Shown: positions 53,975-61,050 of the stretch, in pieces | Position numbering within the stretch: position 1 is the first letter of the stretch | Layout of the letters: each line of letters starts with the position of its first letter | Assembly: GCA_964432595.1 (NCBI GenBank) | Contig: CAYSOF010000026.1 | Span: forward strand, 22,154-86,153 | Reading direction: 5' to 3' | Source of the DNA: DASYLJ01 sp964432595 | GTDB taxonomy: Bacteria > Desulfobacterota > Binatia > DP-6 | Length of the DNA: 64,000 bases | Notes under the pieces: model-generated | The model's input: only the letters and a program-made list of their open reading frames with translations | Told to the model about the DNA's origin: nothing | The model's database searches: none | Translations under genes and position numbers: made by a program

Positions 53975-55068
53975 GCGCCTGGCGTCGCATCCTGCTGCCC
54001 GTGCTCGGCCGCCATCTGCGGCGCGAGTTCCTGCGCACGTTCGTGCTGACGCTGCTCGCGTTCGTCGCGATCTACGTCATCGCCGACTTCTTCGATCGCT
54101 TCGACGACTTCCTGAAGCACGAGGCGTCGCTCGCCGACATCGCCCGCTCCTTCCTCTTCAAGGTGCCGATGGTCGTGACGCAGGTCGCGCCGATCGCCGT
54201 CCTGGCCGGCGGGCTCGTCGGGCTGGGCCTCCTCGCGCGCAACAACGAGTTCGTCGCGCTGCGCGCGTGCGGCGTCAGCATCTGGCAGATCCTGATGCCG
54301 CTCGTCGCGCTGGCCTCGGTGATCGCCGTCGGCGTCTTCGTCTGGAACGAGACCGTCGTGCCCGCGAGCGCGCGGCGATGGCACCAGGTGTGGAACCAGG
54401 ACATCAAGAAGAAGAAGTCGGCGTCGGTGTTCACCGGCCGCGAGGTCTGGTTCCACGGCAAGGCCGGCTTCTACAACGTGAACCGCGTCGCGATGCGCCG
54501 GCAGGCGCTGCTCGGGATCACCATCTATCAGCTCGGCGACGACTTCCGTCCGGTGCGCATGGTGCAGGCCGCGTCGGCCGTCTGGGACGGCGATCGCTGG
54601 GAGCTGATCGGTTCCCGTACACGCGAGTTCGGTCCCGAGGGCGTTCGCGAGTTCGACGGTCAGCCGGACGGGTTCTCGCTGCCCGAGTCGCTCGAGGACT
54701 TCCGCGTCGTTTCGGTGGAGCCGGAGGAGTTCAGCTACCGCATGCTGCGCCGGCAGATCCACGGGCTGCAGGCGAAGGGCGTCGACGCGTCGGAGAGCTG
54801 GGTCGATCTGCACCTGAAGCTCGCGCTGCCCGCCGCCAGCATCATCCTGATGCTGGTCGCCGTGCCGCTCGCGACGCGCGGCACCCGCGTCAGCAGCCTG
54901 CCCGCAGCCGCGGCGCTCGGGTTCGCGCTCGGCTTCAGCTACTTCATCGTGCTCGCGTTCGCGCGCGCGCTCGGACAGACGGGCACCCTGCCGCCGTTGA
55001 TCGCGGCGTGGACGTCGAATGCCGTGTTCGCGATGATCGCGGCGTACCTCCTGCTCGGCGCGGACTGA
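53971..55068 (+). CDS. lptG: LPS export ABC permease LptG
   Basis: Second permease of the LptB2FG exporter. It has 365 residues with a GTG start overlapping the lptF stop. Helices near residues 22-40, 60-85 and 97-122, a periplasmic domain, then three helices from about 280 (LALPAASIILMLVAVPLATR). A GC stem (CGCCCC 55079-55084 with GGGGCG 55095-55100) lies just after the stop and may help end the lptFG message. Confidence 0.92.
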   Translation: MSAWRRILLPVLGRHLRREFLRTFVLTLLAFVAIYVIADFFDRFDDFLKHEASLADIARSFLFKVPMVVTQVAPIAVLAGGLVGLGLLARNNEFVALRACGVSIWQILMPLVALASVIAVGVFVWNETVVPASARRWHQVWNQDIKKKKSASVFTGREVWFHGKAGFYNVNRVAMRRQALLGITIYQLGDDFRPVRMVQAASAVWDGDRWELIGSRTREFGPEGVREFDGQPDGFSLPESLEDFRVVSVEPEEFSYRMLRRQIHGLQAKGVDASESWVDLHLKLALPAASIILMLVAVPLATRGTRVSSLPAAAALGFALGFSYFIVLAFARALGQTGTLPPLIAAWTSNAVFAMIAAYLLLGAD

Positions 55069-55180
55069 GCTGCCGTCTCGCCCCTGACATGGACGGGGCG
55101 CGCGGATTCCCGCGTCTGGGATCGCCGGACGCGTCTGCGGCGCGCGTGCGATGGTCCGGCCTTTGCACCGACGGCGAACG

Positions 55181-55681
55181 ATGACGCGCACCGACATCGC
55201 CGACGGCACGCCGCCCGTGTTCGGACGCCTGACGGCGCTGCTCGACGCCGGCGACGTGCCGTACACCGTGCTCGACCACCCGCGCGCCTGCACGGCCGAC
55301 GAGGTCGCGCGCGTCGAGCACGTGCGGCCGCACGACATCGCCAAGGTGGTCGTCGTGCGGACGGGCGGTGGCTACCACATGGTCGTCCTCCCCGGCCCGC
55401 ACCGCGTCGACGTCCATCGCGTGGCGCGCGGACGGGACGTCCGCCTCGCCACCGAGACCGAGCTCGAGGCGCTCTTCCCGGGCTGCGACCTCGGCGCCAT
55501 GCCGCCGTTCGGCCAGCTCTTCGGCCTTCCCATCCACGCCGACGAATGCCTCGCCCGCGACGAGCACATCGTCTTCAACGCGGGCTCCCACTCGCGGGCG
55601 ATCCGCATGCGCTACGCGGACTGGGCGCGGCTCGCGACGCCCATCGTCGACGACTACACGCGTCTGCCGGGCGACGAGTGA
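55181..55681 (+). CDS. YbaK/ProX-type aminoacyl-tRNA deacylase-like protein
   Basis: A 166-residue protein of the YbaK/EbsC fold, which hydrolyses mischarged tRNAs in trans. It has the features TVLDHPRACTADEVARVEHV, the lysine in DIAKVVVVRT, and GCDLGAMPPFGQLFGLP. The ATG at 55181 (MTRTDIADG) is preferred; an ATG at 55151 would add ten Arg-rich residues. It follows lptG by about 110 bp on the same strand. Substrate unknown. Confidence 0.8.
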   Translation: MTRTDIADGTPPVFGRLTALLDAGDVPYTVLDHPRACTADEVARVEHVRPHDIAKVVVVRTGGGYHMVVLPGPHRVDVHRVARGRDVRLATETELEALFPGCDLGAMPPFGQLFGLPIHADECLARDEHIVFNAGSHSRAIRMRYADWARLATPIVDDYTRLPGDE

Positions 55682-55691
55682 GCGGCCGCGC

Positions 55692-56771
55692 TCAGCGCAG
55701 CCAGTCGGGCCGCAGCAGCAGGAGCGCGCCGAGCGCCATCATGACGACGCCGCTCACGAGCTTCAGCCAGCGCCCGCCGCGCTCGTCGAGCTTCCGGCGC
55801 GACAGCGTCACGGCGGCCACCGTCACCATGAGGCCGTCGTCGAAGACGTAGGCGACGTTGTAGAGCGCGATGTAGCCGTAGTAGCGCCAGGCCGGCAGGT
55901 CGTGGAGCGTGAGGATCCGCGTGTAGACGGCCGGCAGCCCGGCGGTGCAGAGCAGCTCCACGACGTTGACGAGGACGGCGAGCGCCACCGTGGCGGCGAG
56001 CGCCGCACCGAGGCTCTGCGCCGTCAGGACCCGACGCACGCGCGCGTAGATCGTCGGCTTCACCGACTCCGGGATCGAGAGCGACGGGCCGCGGCCGAAC
56101 GCGACGAAATCCTTCACGTGCACGGCGCCGATCGCGAGCGCGACGGTGCCGAGGAGCGCCTGCACCCAGCGCGCCACGCCGACCAGGAGGAACACGTTGA
56201 GCCAGGCGACCATGAAGGCGAAGTACGCGACGCCGCTCACCAGGACGAAGGTGCCGCCGATCAGGAGCATGCGGAGCCGGTCGTGGAGGTTCACGAGGAG
56301 GGCCAGGATGAAGAGCAGCACCCACATGGCGCAGGGGTTGAAGCCGTCGACGAGGCCGAGCACGACGGTGAACGCGGTCAGCCCGAGCCGTTCGGGGTCG
56401 ATGGTGCCGAGCACCGGCACGTGGAGCGGCGCCGCCCTCGCGTCGTCGAGCGCCGCCCGCAGCGCCATGCCCGTCGTCTCGGCGGAGCGGAAGCCGATGA
56501 TCAGCGTGTCGCCGACCAGGAATGCCGGCACGGCCGCGGCGGGCTCGCCGTGGGTCGACGCGAGCTCGACCAAGCGGGCGCGGGCGGCGGGGTCGCGCAC
56601 GACGTCGTGATGCTGGACGACGAGTCCGGGCAGCTCGGTCCGCAGTGCTCCGAGAAACCGGTCGGCCTCCGCGCAGTGCGGGCACCCGGCGCGCGTGAAC
56701 ATCTCGATGGTCTGCGCGGCCCGTGCGAGCGTCGCGGGGCCCAGGATCAGCGCGAGCGCGCAGACGATCAC
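55692..56771 (-). CDS. Secreted glutaredoxin domain fused to a CcdA/DsbD-like membrane domain
   Basis: A 359-residue protein from the GTG at 56771. A signal-like helix (about 1-20, ending LARA) is followed by a glutaredoxin-like domain (about 23-100) with redox motif CPHC in FTRAGCPHCAEADRF. About 130-355 is a multi-span membrane region with two conserved-looking cysteines (GFNPCAMW and ELLCTAGLPAVYT), the arrangement of CcdA/DsbD transporters that pass electrons across the membrane. A disulfide or cytochrome c maturation role is inferred. The start is uncertain, since a longer frame is open upstream. Confidence 0.7.
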   Translation of the reverse strand: MIVCALALILGPATLARAAQTIEMFTRAGCPHCAEADRFLGALRTELPGLVVQHHDVVRDPAARARLVELASTHGEPAAAVPAFLVGDTLIIGFRSAETTGMALRAALDDARAAPLHVPVLGTIDPERLGLTAFTVVLGLVDGFNPCAMWVLLFILALLVNLHDRLRMLLIGGTFVLVSGVAYFAFMVAWLNVFLLVGVARWVQALLGTVALAIGAVHVKDFVAFGRGPSLSIPESVKPTIYARVRRVLTAQSLGAALAATVALAVLVNVVELLCTAGLPAVYTRILTLHDLPAWRYYGYIALYNVAYVFDDGLMVTVAAVTLSRRKLDERGGRWLKLVSGVVMMALGALLLLRPDWLR

Positions 56772-56782
56772 TCGGCACGCGG

Positions 56783-57217
56783 TCAGCGGCCCTCCGTCGG
56801 ATGCGACGTCTCGTGCCGGCCGGCGTCGATCCAGAGGCGCTTCAGATTCCGTGGCAGCTGGCTGAAGACGTCCCAGGCCTCGCCGTCGAGCCCCGTTGGA
56901 CTGCCGAGCAGGAGCTGCAGCTGGTGAAAGACCGCGCGCACGGCGCGCTCCGCCTCGGCGTCGTCGGGGAGCACCGCGTTGCGACGCACCCGTCCGACGA
57001 GCTCGTCGCGTTCCTCGTGTGCCGGCGCCCGGCGCGTCCCATCGCCCCGCCAGAGACGCGCGAGATCGCGGGGCATCTGCGCCGCGACGTGACGCGCCTC
57101 CTCCTCGGTGATGCGCTGGCGAAGCTCCTGGAACACGACGTCGACCACGGACGCTGCGCGCTGCGCGTCGCAGGCGAGCGTCGTCGCGACGCCGTGCATG
57201 AACTGGCGCTTGGTCAT
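56783..57217 (-). CDS. DUF2267-like protein
   Basis: A 144-residue soluble protein from ATG 57217 (MTKRQFMHGVATTL). It has two related helical halves (ARHVAAQMPRDLARLWRGD and AWDVFSQLPRNLKRLWIDA), the pattern of DUF2267 proteins, whose function is unknown. It ends 11 bp before the redox fusion start, so the two may be co-transcribed. Confidence 0.65.
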   Translation of the reverse strand: MTKRQFMHGVATTLACDAQRAASVVDVVFQELRQRITEEEARHVAAQMPRDLARLWRGDGTRRAPAHEERDELVGRVRRNAVLPDDAEAERAVRAVFHQLQLLLGSPTGLDGEAWDVFSQLPRNLKRLWIDAGRHETSHPTEGR

Positions 57218-57472
57218 GCCCTTCGGGGAGCAAGGGCCGTGCCGCGATGGGTCGACGCAATGACGTGCGGCGTTTCCCATCGTCGAGATATGGCGCGTTT
57301 TAAAGCGGCACGATCCTGGTGCGGCGCATCACCGCCCCGTCGAGTTCCAGCTCCTGGTGTGGAACGTGCCGGCATGCCGGGCCGTTGGTCGCTGACTGGG
57401 CGATGCGCCCGTGCGCGCCTTGGCGTGGCGAGAGCAGAGGGCCCAGCATCGGCCCTCCACTGAGTCGTCGTG

Positions 57473-57681
57473 TCACAGCAGTTCGTTGAAACGCTCGACC
57501 GTGAGTCCCGCGTCGTGGACGATCCCACCCACTATGCGTTGATCGGGTTCGCCCTAGGAATAGTCAGGATGCGACGACCGTCCGACCTCACGATGTGCTT
57601 GCCTCGCGCACGATTCGAAAACCCAGCTCGCTCGAGCGCGCGCACGGCGCGCTGATGCGGGATGCCCGGTATGCTCGGCAC
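57473..57681 (-). pseudogene. hicA: HicA-type toxin, frameshifted
   Basis: The GTG at 57681 directly follows the hicB stop. The frame reads a HicA-like sequence (RAVRALERAGFSN, RGKHIVRSDGRRILTIPRAN, then PINA) and hits TAG at 57534-57532. The adjacent frame then gives the expected HicA ending (VGGIVHDAGLTVERFNELL) to TGA at 57473. The total of 209 bp is not a multiple of three; about 4 bases appear lost at the break. HicA is an mRNA interferase with a dsRBD-like fold and a catalytic His, here in GKHIV. It is likely inactive, or this is an assembly error. Confidence 0.72.
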
Positions 57682-57879
57682 TCAGATGGCGACGTCGATT
57701 TCGCGGACGTCGGCCCCGTCGAGCTGCTCCTCGACTACGGCCAAGTACTCGCGGATCGCTTCTCGGATGTTTTCGACGGCCTCTGCCTCGTCGCGCCCTT
57801 GAGGCCAGCAGCCGGGAAGCCCCGGTACCGAGACGCTGACTCCTTCATCCGATCGGTGGAGCGCGACCTTGTACTTCAT
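57682..57879 (-). CDS. hicB: HicB-family antitoxin
   Basis: A 65-residue RNase-H-like HicB antitoxin (KYKVALHRSDEGVSVSVPGL, then PGCWPQGRDEAEAVENIREA). It lacks a long C-terminal DNA-binding domain. Order hicB-hicA is reversed from the common hicA-hicB. With the toxin gene broken, it may be an orphan antitoxin. Confidence 0.82.
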   Translation of the reverse strand: MKYKVALHRSDEGVSVSVPGLPGCWPQGRDEAEAVENIREAIREYLAVVEEQLDGADVREIDVAI

Positions 57880-57980
57880 CGCCTCTGAACCTACTCCGAA
57901 CGAGCGCTAGGGTCGATCACCTCGCGTACTTGCGACTAAGCAGTAACGGCGATCGTTGGCGAGGCGGCATCCCGTCTCGC

Positions 57981-58403
57981 TCACGCGTCCGGGTCCCATG
58001 CGGGATTCCAGACGACCTCCCACACGTGACCGTCCGGGTCCTGGAAATAGCCGGCGTAGCCGCCCCAGAACGTGTCGTGCGCGGGCTGCACGATCGTCGC
58101 GCCGGCGCGTTCGGCCTGCTGCAGGACGGCGCCGACCTCGGCCTTCGACGCGACGTTGTGGCCGATGGTGAGGTCGGTGGGCGACGGCATCGTCTGCGCG
58201 ATGCCGGTGTCGTGCGCGATGCTTCGCCGCGGCCAGAGGGCGAGCTTGAGACCGTGCTGGAGGTCGAAGAACGCGACGGCGCCGTGTGCGAGCTCGGTGC
58301 CGACGATGCCGGGCGTCTCGAGACCGAGGCCGTCGCGATAGAAGCGGACGGCGCGCTCGAGGTCGTCGACGCCGAGGGTGAGGACGGTGATGCGCGGGGT
58401 CAT
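57981..58403 (-). CDS. VOC-family (glyoxalase/dioxygenase-like) protein
   Basis: A 140-residue vicinal-oxygen-chelate protein from ATG 58403. It begins MTPRITVLTLGVDDLERAVR with the FYRDGLGL motif, and ends in GYAGYFQDPDGHVWEVVWNP, the usual C-terminal glutamate motif. Substrate unknown. It overlaps the upstream membrane-protein gene as ATGA. Confidence 0.88.
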   Translation of the reverse strand: MTPRITVLTLGVDDLERAVRFYRDGLGLETPGIVGTELAHGAVAFFDLQHGLKLALWPRRSIAHDTGIAQTMPSPTDLTIGHNVASKAEVGAVLQQAERAGATIVQPAHDTFWGGYAGYFQDPDGHVWEVVWNPAWDPDA

Positions 58404-58777
58404 TGCGTCGTCGCTGTCCGGGCCGGCATGAGCAGGCCGAGGCCGATGGCGAGGACGAGCATCGCCGTCACGTCGCCGAAGAGGTGGCCATGCTGGTGCA
58501 GCGCAAACGACTGCCACGCCATGAGGAGCCCGTGCGCCGCGCTCGACCACGCGGTGAACATGAGCAGGCTGCGGTTGGCCGGTGGGTCCTTCGCCGCGAG
58601 GATCAGGAACACGCCGAGCACCGCGTAGACGACGAGGATCATGTGCAGATAGTGCCGACCCTCCATGCCCCACTCCCAGCCGGACGGCCAGAGGTAGTGC
58701 AGCGGCAGCGCGGCGAGGGAGACGACGCCGGAGAAGACGAGGAAGGGAGGGAGGAGGCGGCGCTGGAGCGGCGTCAT
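58400..58777 (-). CDS. Small four-helix membrane protein (DUF6632-like)
   Basis: A 125-residue protein from ATG 58777 (MTPLQRRLLPPFLVFSG). Four hydrophobic segments (FLVFSGVVSLAALPLHYLW, HMILVVYAVLGVFLILAA, LLMFTAWSSAAHGLLMAW, VTAMLVLAIGLGLLMPA) make up almost the whole chain. It resembles uncharacterised small membrane proteins; the family name is from memory and tentative. Confidence 0.7.
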   Translation of the reverse strand: MTPLQRRLLPPFLVFSGVVSLAALPLHYLWPSGWEWGMEGRHYLHMILVVYAVLGVFLILAAKDPPANRSLLMFTAWSSAAHGLLMAWQSFALHQHGHLFGDVTAMLVLAIGLGLLMPARTATTQ

Positions 58778-58873
58778 GGGGCGTTCTGGGTGGATTCGGC
58801 GGGGTAAGTCCACCGGCTATCGGCTCTTCCGCGCCGCGGTCCACGACTGCGAGGCTCGCGACGTCTCTAATCG

Positions 58874-59038
58874 CGCGCCTACATGCCGTTTCGGGTCTCG
58901 CAATGGGGCGTACGCAGGGTCACATCGCCATCTCAGGTCTCGAAATGGGCTGCATTCTCGATTGCAGGCCGTTTCAACTCTTGGAGGGGGGTGTAAACGC
59001 GCTTTGCAGGCCGTTTCAGGTCTCGGAGAAGGGTGTAA
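58874..59038. repeat. Four-unit degenerate direct repeat beside the cassette array
   Basis: Four units of about 38-43 bp (58874-58912, 58913-58954, 58955-58997, 58998-59038). They share a core like GCCGTTTCAGGTCTCG followed by a G-rich segment and TGTA or a variant. Units 3 and 4 are the most alike. The gene-free stretch 58778-59130 holds this array and nothing else recognisable. It lies just past the last attC. Confidence 0.65.
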
Positions 59039-59130
59039 GCGGCGTCACCATGCCGATCCAAGGCGCGGGAGGCATGTCGCCTGGCCGCCTCGCCCGCATC
59101 GGGACCCGGCGCGGCGGCTCGTGGATGGGC

Positions 59131-59196
59131 ATCTAACGCCGCGCGGATCAGCCGCGCGCGGCCTTGCCGCGCGTCGGCTGCACGCGCCGGTTAGAC
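59131..59196 (-). repeat. attC site A (66 bp)
   Basis: On the minus strand: GTCTAAC, then GCGCGTGCAGCCG, a GC-rich centre, CGGCTGATCCGCGC and GTTAGAT. The arms pair, with extrahelical bases between the R and L boxes. It ends the BrnT/partner cassette. Confidence 0.9.
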
Positions 59197-59429
59197 CCGC
59201 GTGAGGACCGCTTCGCTACTCCTTGAGCCGCCTCCGCTAGTGCTCTCAGCGCGCGATTCACCGACGCCGCGTCAGGGAATACCGCCGCAAGATCCGGGTC
59301 GATCAGCACAACGTTCGAGCCATCCATCGCGGATCGGAAGTACTTGCCCCTGACCCCGCCCTTGAGCGCGACCAGGTCATACTCTGGCCTGAGCTCGTCC
59401 CGCGTTCTCCTAGTCGGTGCCTTCTTCAT
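59148..59429 (-). CDS. Putative antitoxin partner of BrnT (cassette gene)
   Basis: A 93-residue protein from ATG 59429 that overlaps the end of brnT by 20 bp, the layout of toxin-antitoxin pairs. The core (RTRDELRPEYDLVALKGGVR, then VVLIDPDLAAVFPDAASVN) resembles a family of small partner proteins found beside type II toxins rather than classic BrnA; no clear ribbon-helix-helix DNA-binding motif is evident. The last 16 residues are encoded by attC A. Antitoxin function is inferred from context. Confidence 0.7.
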   Translation of the reverse strand: MKKAPTRRTRDELRPEYDLVALKGGVRGKYFRSAMDGSNVVLIDPDLAAVFPDAASVNRALRALAEAAQGVAKRSSRGSNRRVQPTRGKAARG

Positions 59430-59688
59430 ACTGTTCACGCTCCCTCTTAGTGGCGCGACGGGCACTGATCACGCGCGTGCGTCCGCCCCGCTGGCAGTGC
59501 GAGATGAAGACCACGCGCCCTCTCCCGGTTCGACCGATCGTGATCTCGCGCTCCTCGCCGACGGAGTGGTCTGGGTCCGGAAACGACCAAGCGAGCGGAT
59601 CCGCGAACACCGACACGGCCTCGGAAAACGAGACGCCATGCTTGCGCTGGTTGGCTTCCGCCTTTCGCTGGTCCCACTCGTAGACCAC
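59410..59688 (-). CDS. brnT: BrnT-family ribonuclease toxin (cassette gene)
   Basis: A 92-residue BrnT toxin, an RNase with a RelE-like fold. It starts at GTG 59688 (MVYEWDQRKAEANQRKHGVS), with the family features FSEAVSVFADPLA, REITIGRTGRGRVVFISHCQ and RTRVISARRATKREREQYEE. Full length against a usual 85-95. It is first in its cassette, 109 bp after attC B. Confidence 0.9.
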   Translation of the reverse strand: MVYEWDQRKAEANQRKHGVSFSEAVSVFADPLAWSFPDPDHSVGEEREITIGRTGRGRVVFISHCQRGGRTRVISARRATKREREQYEEGTD

Positions 59689-59797
59689 CGAACGAACATA
59701 GCCGGGATGCCGTGGGAAACCGAGGGCGCCGAGGGGGTCGGACCAACGCCGTCACACAGTCGGCGCGACATCGGCTTGGCCTCCCGATCGGCACGCG

Positions 59798-59869
59798 GTC
59801 TAACGCCAAGGCGATCAGCCGCCGCGGGCGCGCTTCGCGCGCGCGGCCGGCTGCATCGCCAGGTTAGAC
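59798..59869 (-). repeat. attC site B (72 bp)
   Basis: On the minus strand: GTCTAACC, TGGCGATGCAGCCG, a long GC hairpin, CGGCTGATCGCC and GTTAGAC. Closely resembles attC C in its R and L boxes. It ends the GIY-YIG cassette. Confidence 0.92.
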
Positions 59870-60330
59870 GCCTCGTCGCAGTACCGCGGTCGCAGCACCG
59901 CCAGCATGAAGTGCTCCAGACAGATTCGTTCACGGCGATCCTCGATGACCAGAACTTGCACCACCAACTGGTCGCGCACGTAGTGCTTCGCCGCGTCGAC
60001 CGTGTCGCACGCTCGATCACGTACCAGTTGGGCTCGGAGATTCCCGCTCTGAGTCCCCATCAAATGGTTCTGGTACACACGCTGACGCAGGCCGCCCGCT
60101 GCGGTCTTCGTGCGACCGGCTCGAATGGTTTCAGCAGGCTGCGCAGGGTCGAAGATTCGATAGACACCATGCGCCTCAGGGAGAGCGGAGCGAAGCGTCC
60201 CATCGAATCTCGAGGGTACGGATTCGACAAGTCGAGCCACCTGGGCTCGCAAGGCCTCGCTCCGCTCTCGCACGATCGCTGCCGCGTCACCGGGCCTGGC
60301 GACGCGGTGACCGGACGATCTACTCCTCAT
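59815..60330 (-). CDS. GIY-YIG-like nuclease domain protein (cassette gene)
   Basis: A 171-residue protein from ATG 60330. About residues 50-155 look like a compact GIY-YIG domain: HGVYRIFDP for the first strand, AGRT in place of YIG, the Arg-bearing helix GLRQRVYQNH, and the Glu of ICLEHFMLAVLRPRYCD. GIY-YIG enzymes cut DNA or RNA. It overlaps the end of the 62-residue ORF by 11 bp. The C-terminal tail SNLAMQPAARAKRARGG comes from attC B. Confidence 0.68.
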   Translation of the reverse strand: MRSRSSGHRVARPGDAAAIVRERSEALRAQVARLVESVPSRFDGTLRSALPEAHGVYRIFDPAQPAETIRAGRTKTAAGGLRQRVYQNHLMGTQSGNLRAQLVRDRACDTVDAAKHYVRDQLVVQVLVIEDRRERICLEHFMLAVLRPRYCDEASNLAMQPAARAKRARGG

Positions 60331-60508
60331 CCCGTTCGCGACCGCGATCGGACTTCTCCTTCATCTCGTCGATCTGGCGAGGCGAGTAGACCGTCCCCTT
60401 GTCCTTGTCGGCGACGCGGCCGCCGCCCACCCGGTCGTCGTACGGGCTGTGCTGATCTGAACTCTTGTCCTTTGCCACGACTTCCTCTTCGGTTGGGGGC
60501 GGCTCCAT
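60320..60508 (-). CDS. Small charged protein of unknown function (cassette gene)
   Basis: A 62-residue, highly hydrophilic ORF (MEPPPTEEEVVAKDKSSDQH at its start, then Gly, Lys and Arg/Glu-rich) with no hydrophobic segment; probably disordered. It starts 12 bases inside the cassette from attC C and overlaps the GIY-YIG gene by 11 bp, so the two share one cassette. I do not recognise it. A partner or inhibitor role is a guess from position only. Confidence 0.5.
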   Translation of the reverse strand: MEPPPTEEEVVAKDKSSDQHSPYDDRVGGGRVADKDKGTVYSPRQIDEMKEKSDRGRERDEE

Positions 60509-60520
60509 CGCCGCCGTGGT

Positions 60521-60581
60521 GTCTAACGGTGCTGGCGATCAGCGGCCGGCGGAGCCGGCCCGCTGCATCGCCGGGTTAGAC
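60521..60581 (-). repeat. attC site C (61 bp)
   Basis: On the minus strand: GTCTAACC, CGGCGATGCAGCG, GGCCGGCTCCGCCGGCC centre, GCTGATCGCC and GTTAGAC. It ends the HNH cassette. Confidence 0.92.
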
Positions 60582-60940
60582 GCCCTGCGAAGCCTACGCC
60601 CCGCATTCTGCTCCAACCGCTTCTCGCGGAGGATTGAGAGGGCGAGTCCGGTCTTCGAGCCCTTGGCGATCTCGTCTCGAGCGATCAATCCGAGCAACAG
60701 GAGCTCGCGCACCGCATCTCCAGTGCGATGCCACCGCAGCCGATTGCAACGAGTGCAGGCGGCTAGGCAGTTCGCCTGTCCCTTCGACCCGCCCTTTCCG
60801 CGTTGAACCAAGTGATCAACTTCCCAGTAGCCCTCCAGCCTCTGCGACCAGCCGCGGCGCTCGAACACAACGGGATCACCGCAGAAGTGGCAATGCCCAT
60901 CGGTTCGGTCGTAGATTTCGCGAAGCTGAGCTTCTCGCAT
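60539..60940 (-). CDS. HNH endonuclease (cassette gene)
   Basis: A 133-residue HNH nuclease from ATG 60940, which has a GAGGG ribosome-binding site. It shows CHFCG (about 18-22), the catalytic VDH in YWEVDHLVQRGKGG, the Asn of QANCLAACTRCNRLR and the second Cys pair. The fold should bind zinc and a catalytic metal and cut DNA. A helical C-terminal stretch follows. The last 13 residues (SNPAMQRAGSAGR) are encoded by attC C. Longer upstream frames cross attC D and are not credible. Confidence 0.85.
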   Translation of the reverse strand: MREAQLREIYDRTDGHCHFCGDPVVFERRGWSQRLEGYWEVDHLVQRGKGGSKGQANCLAACTRCNRLRWHRTGDAVRELLLLGLIARDEIAKGSKTGLALSILREKRLEQNAGRRLRRASNPAMQRAGSAGR

Positions 60941-60957
60941 CTGGCCACCCTCTTGAC

Positions 60958-61050
60958 GTCTAACACCCTGCGGATGAGCGGCCGGCGACAACCGGCGTCC
61001 GGCAGCTGCAGCGCGCCTGGTCGCCGGTCCGCTCCATCCGTTTGTTAGGT
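60958..61050 (-). repeat. attC site D (93 bp)
   Basis: On the minus strand: ACCTAACAAACGGATGGAGCG opens the site. The far arm is CCGCTCATCCGCAGG, followed by GTTAGAC, around a longer GC-rich centre. The L boxes differ from sites A-C, so this cassette has a different origin. It ends the YcxB-like cassette. Confidence 0.88.

Noticed and set aside
57470..57655. Plus-strand 61-residue ORF in the hic region
   Set aside because: It is antisense to the hicA remnant, whose two frames match the HicA family well; the plus ORF has no recognisable family.
57880..57980. Additional attC between hicB and the VOC gene
   Set aside because: Only a short AACG...CGTT palindrome is visible, without R and L boxes or correct spacing.
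58874..59038. CRISPR array
   Set aside because: Units are degenerate and nearly contiguous, no constant spacer length exists, and no cas gene is present.
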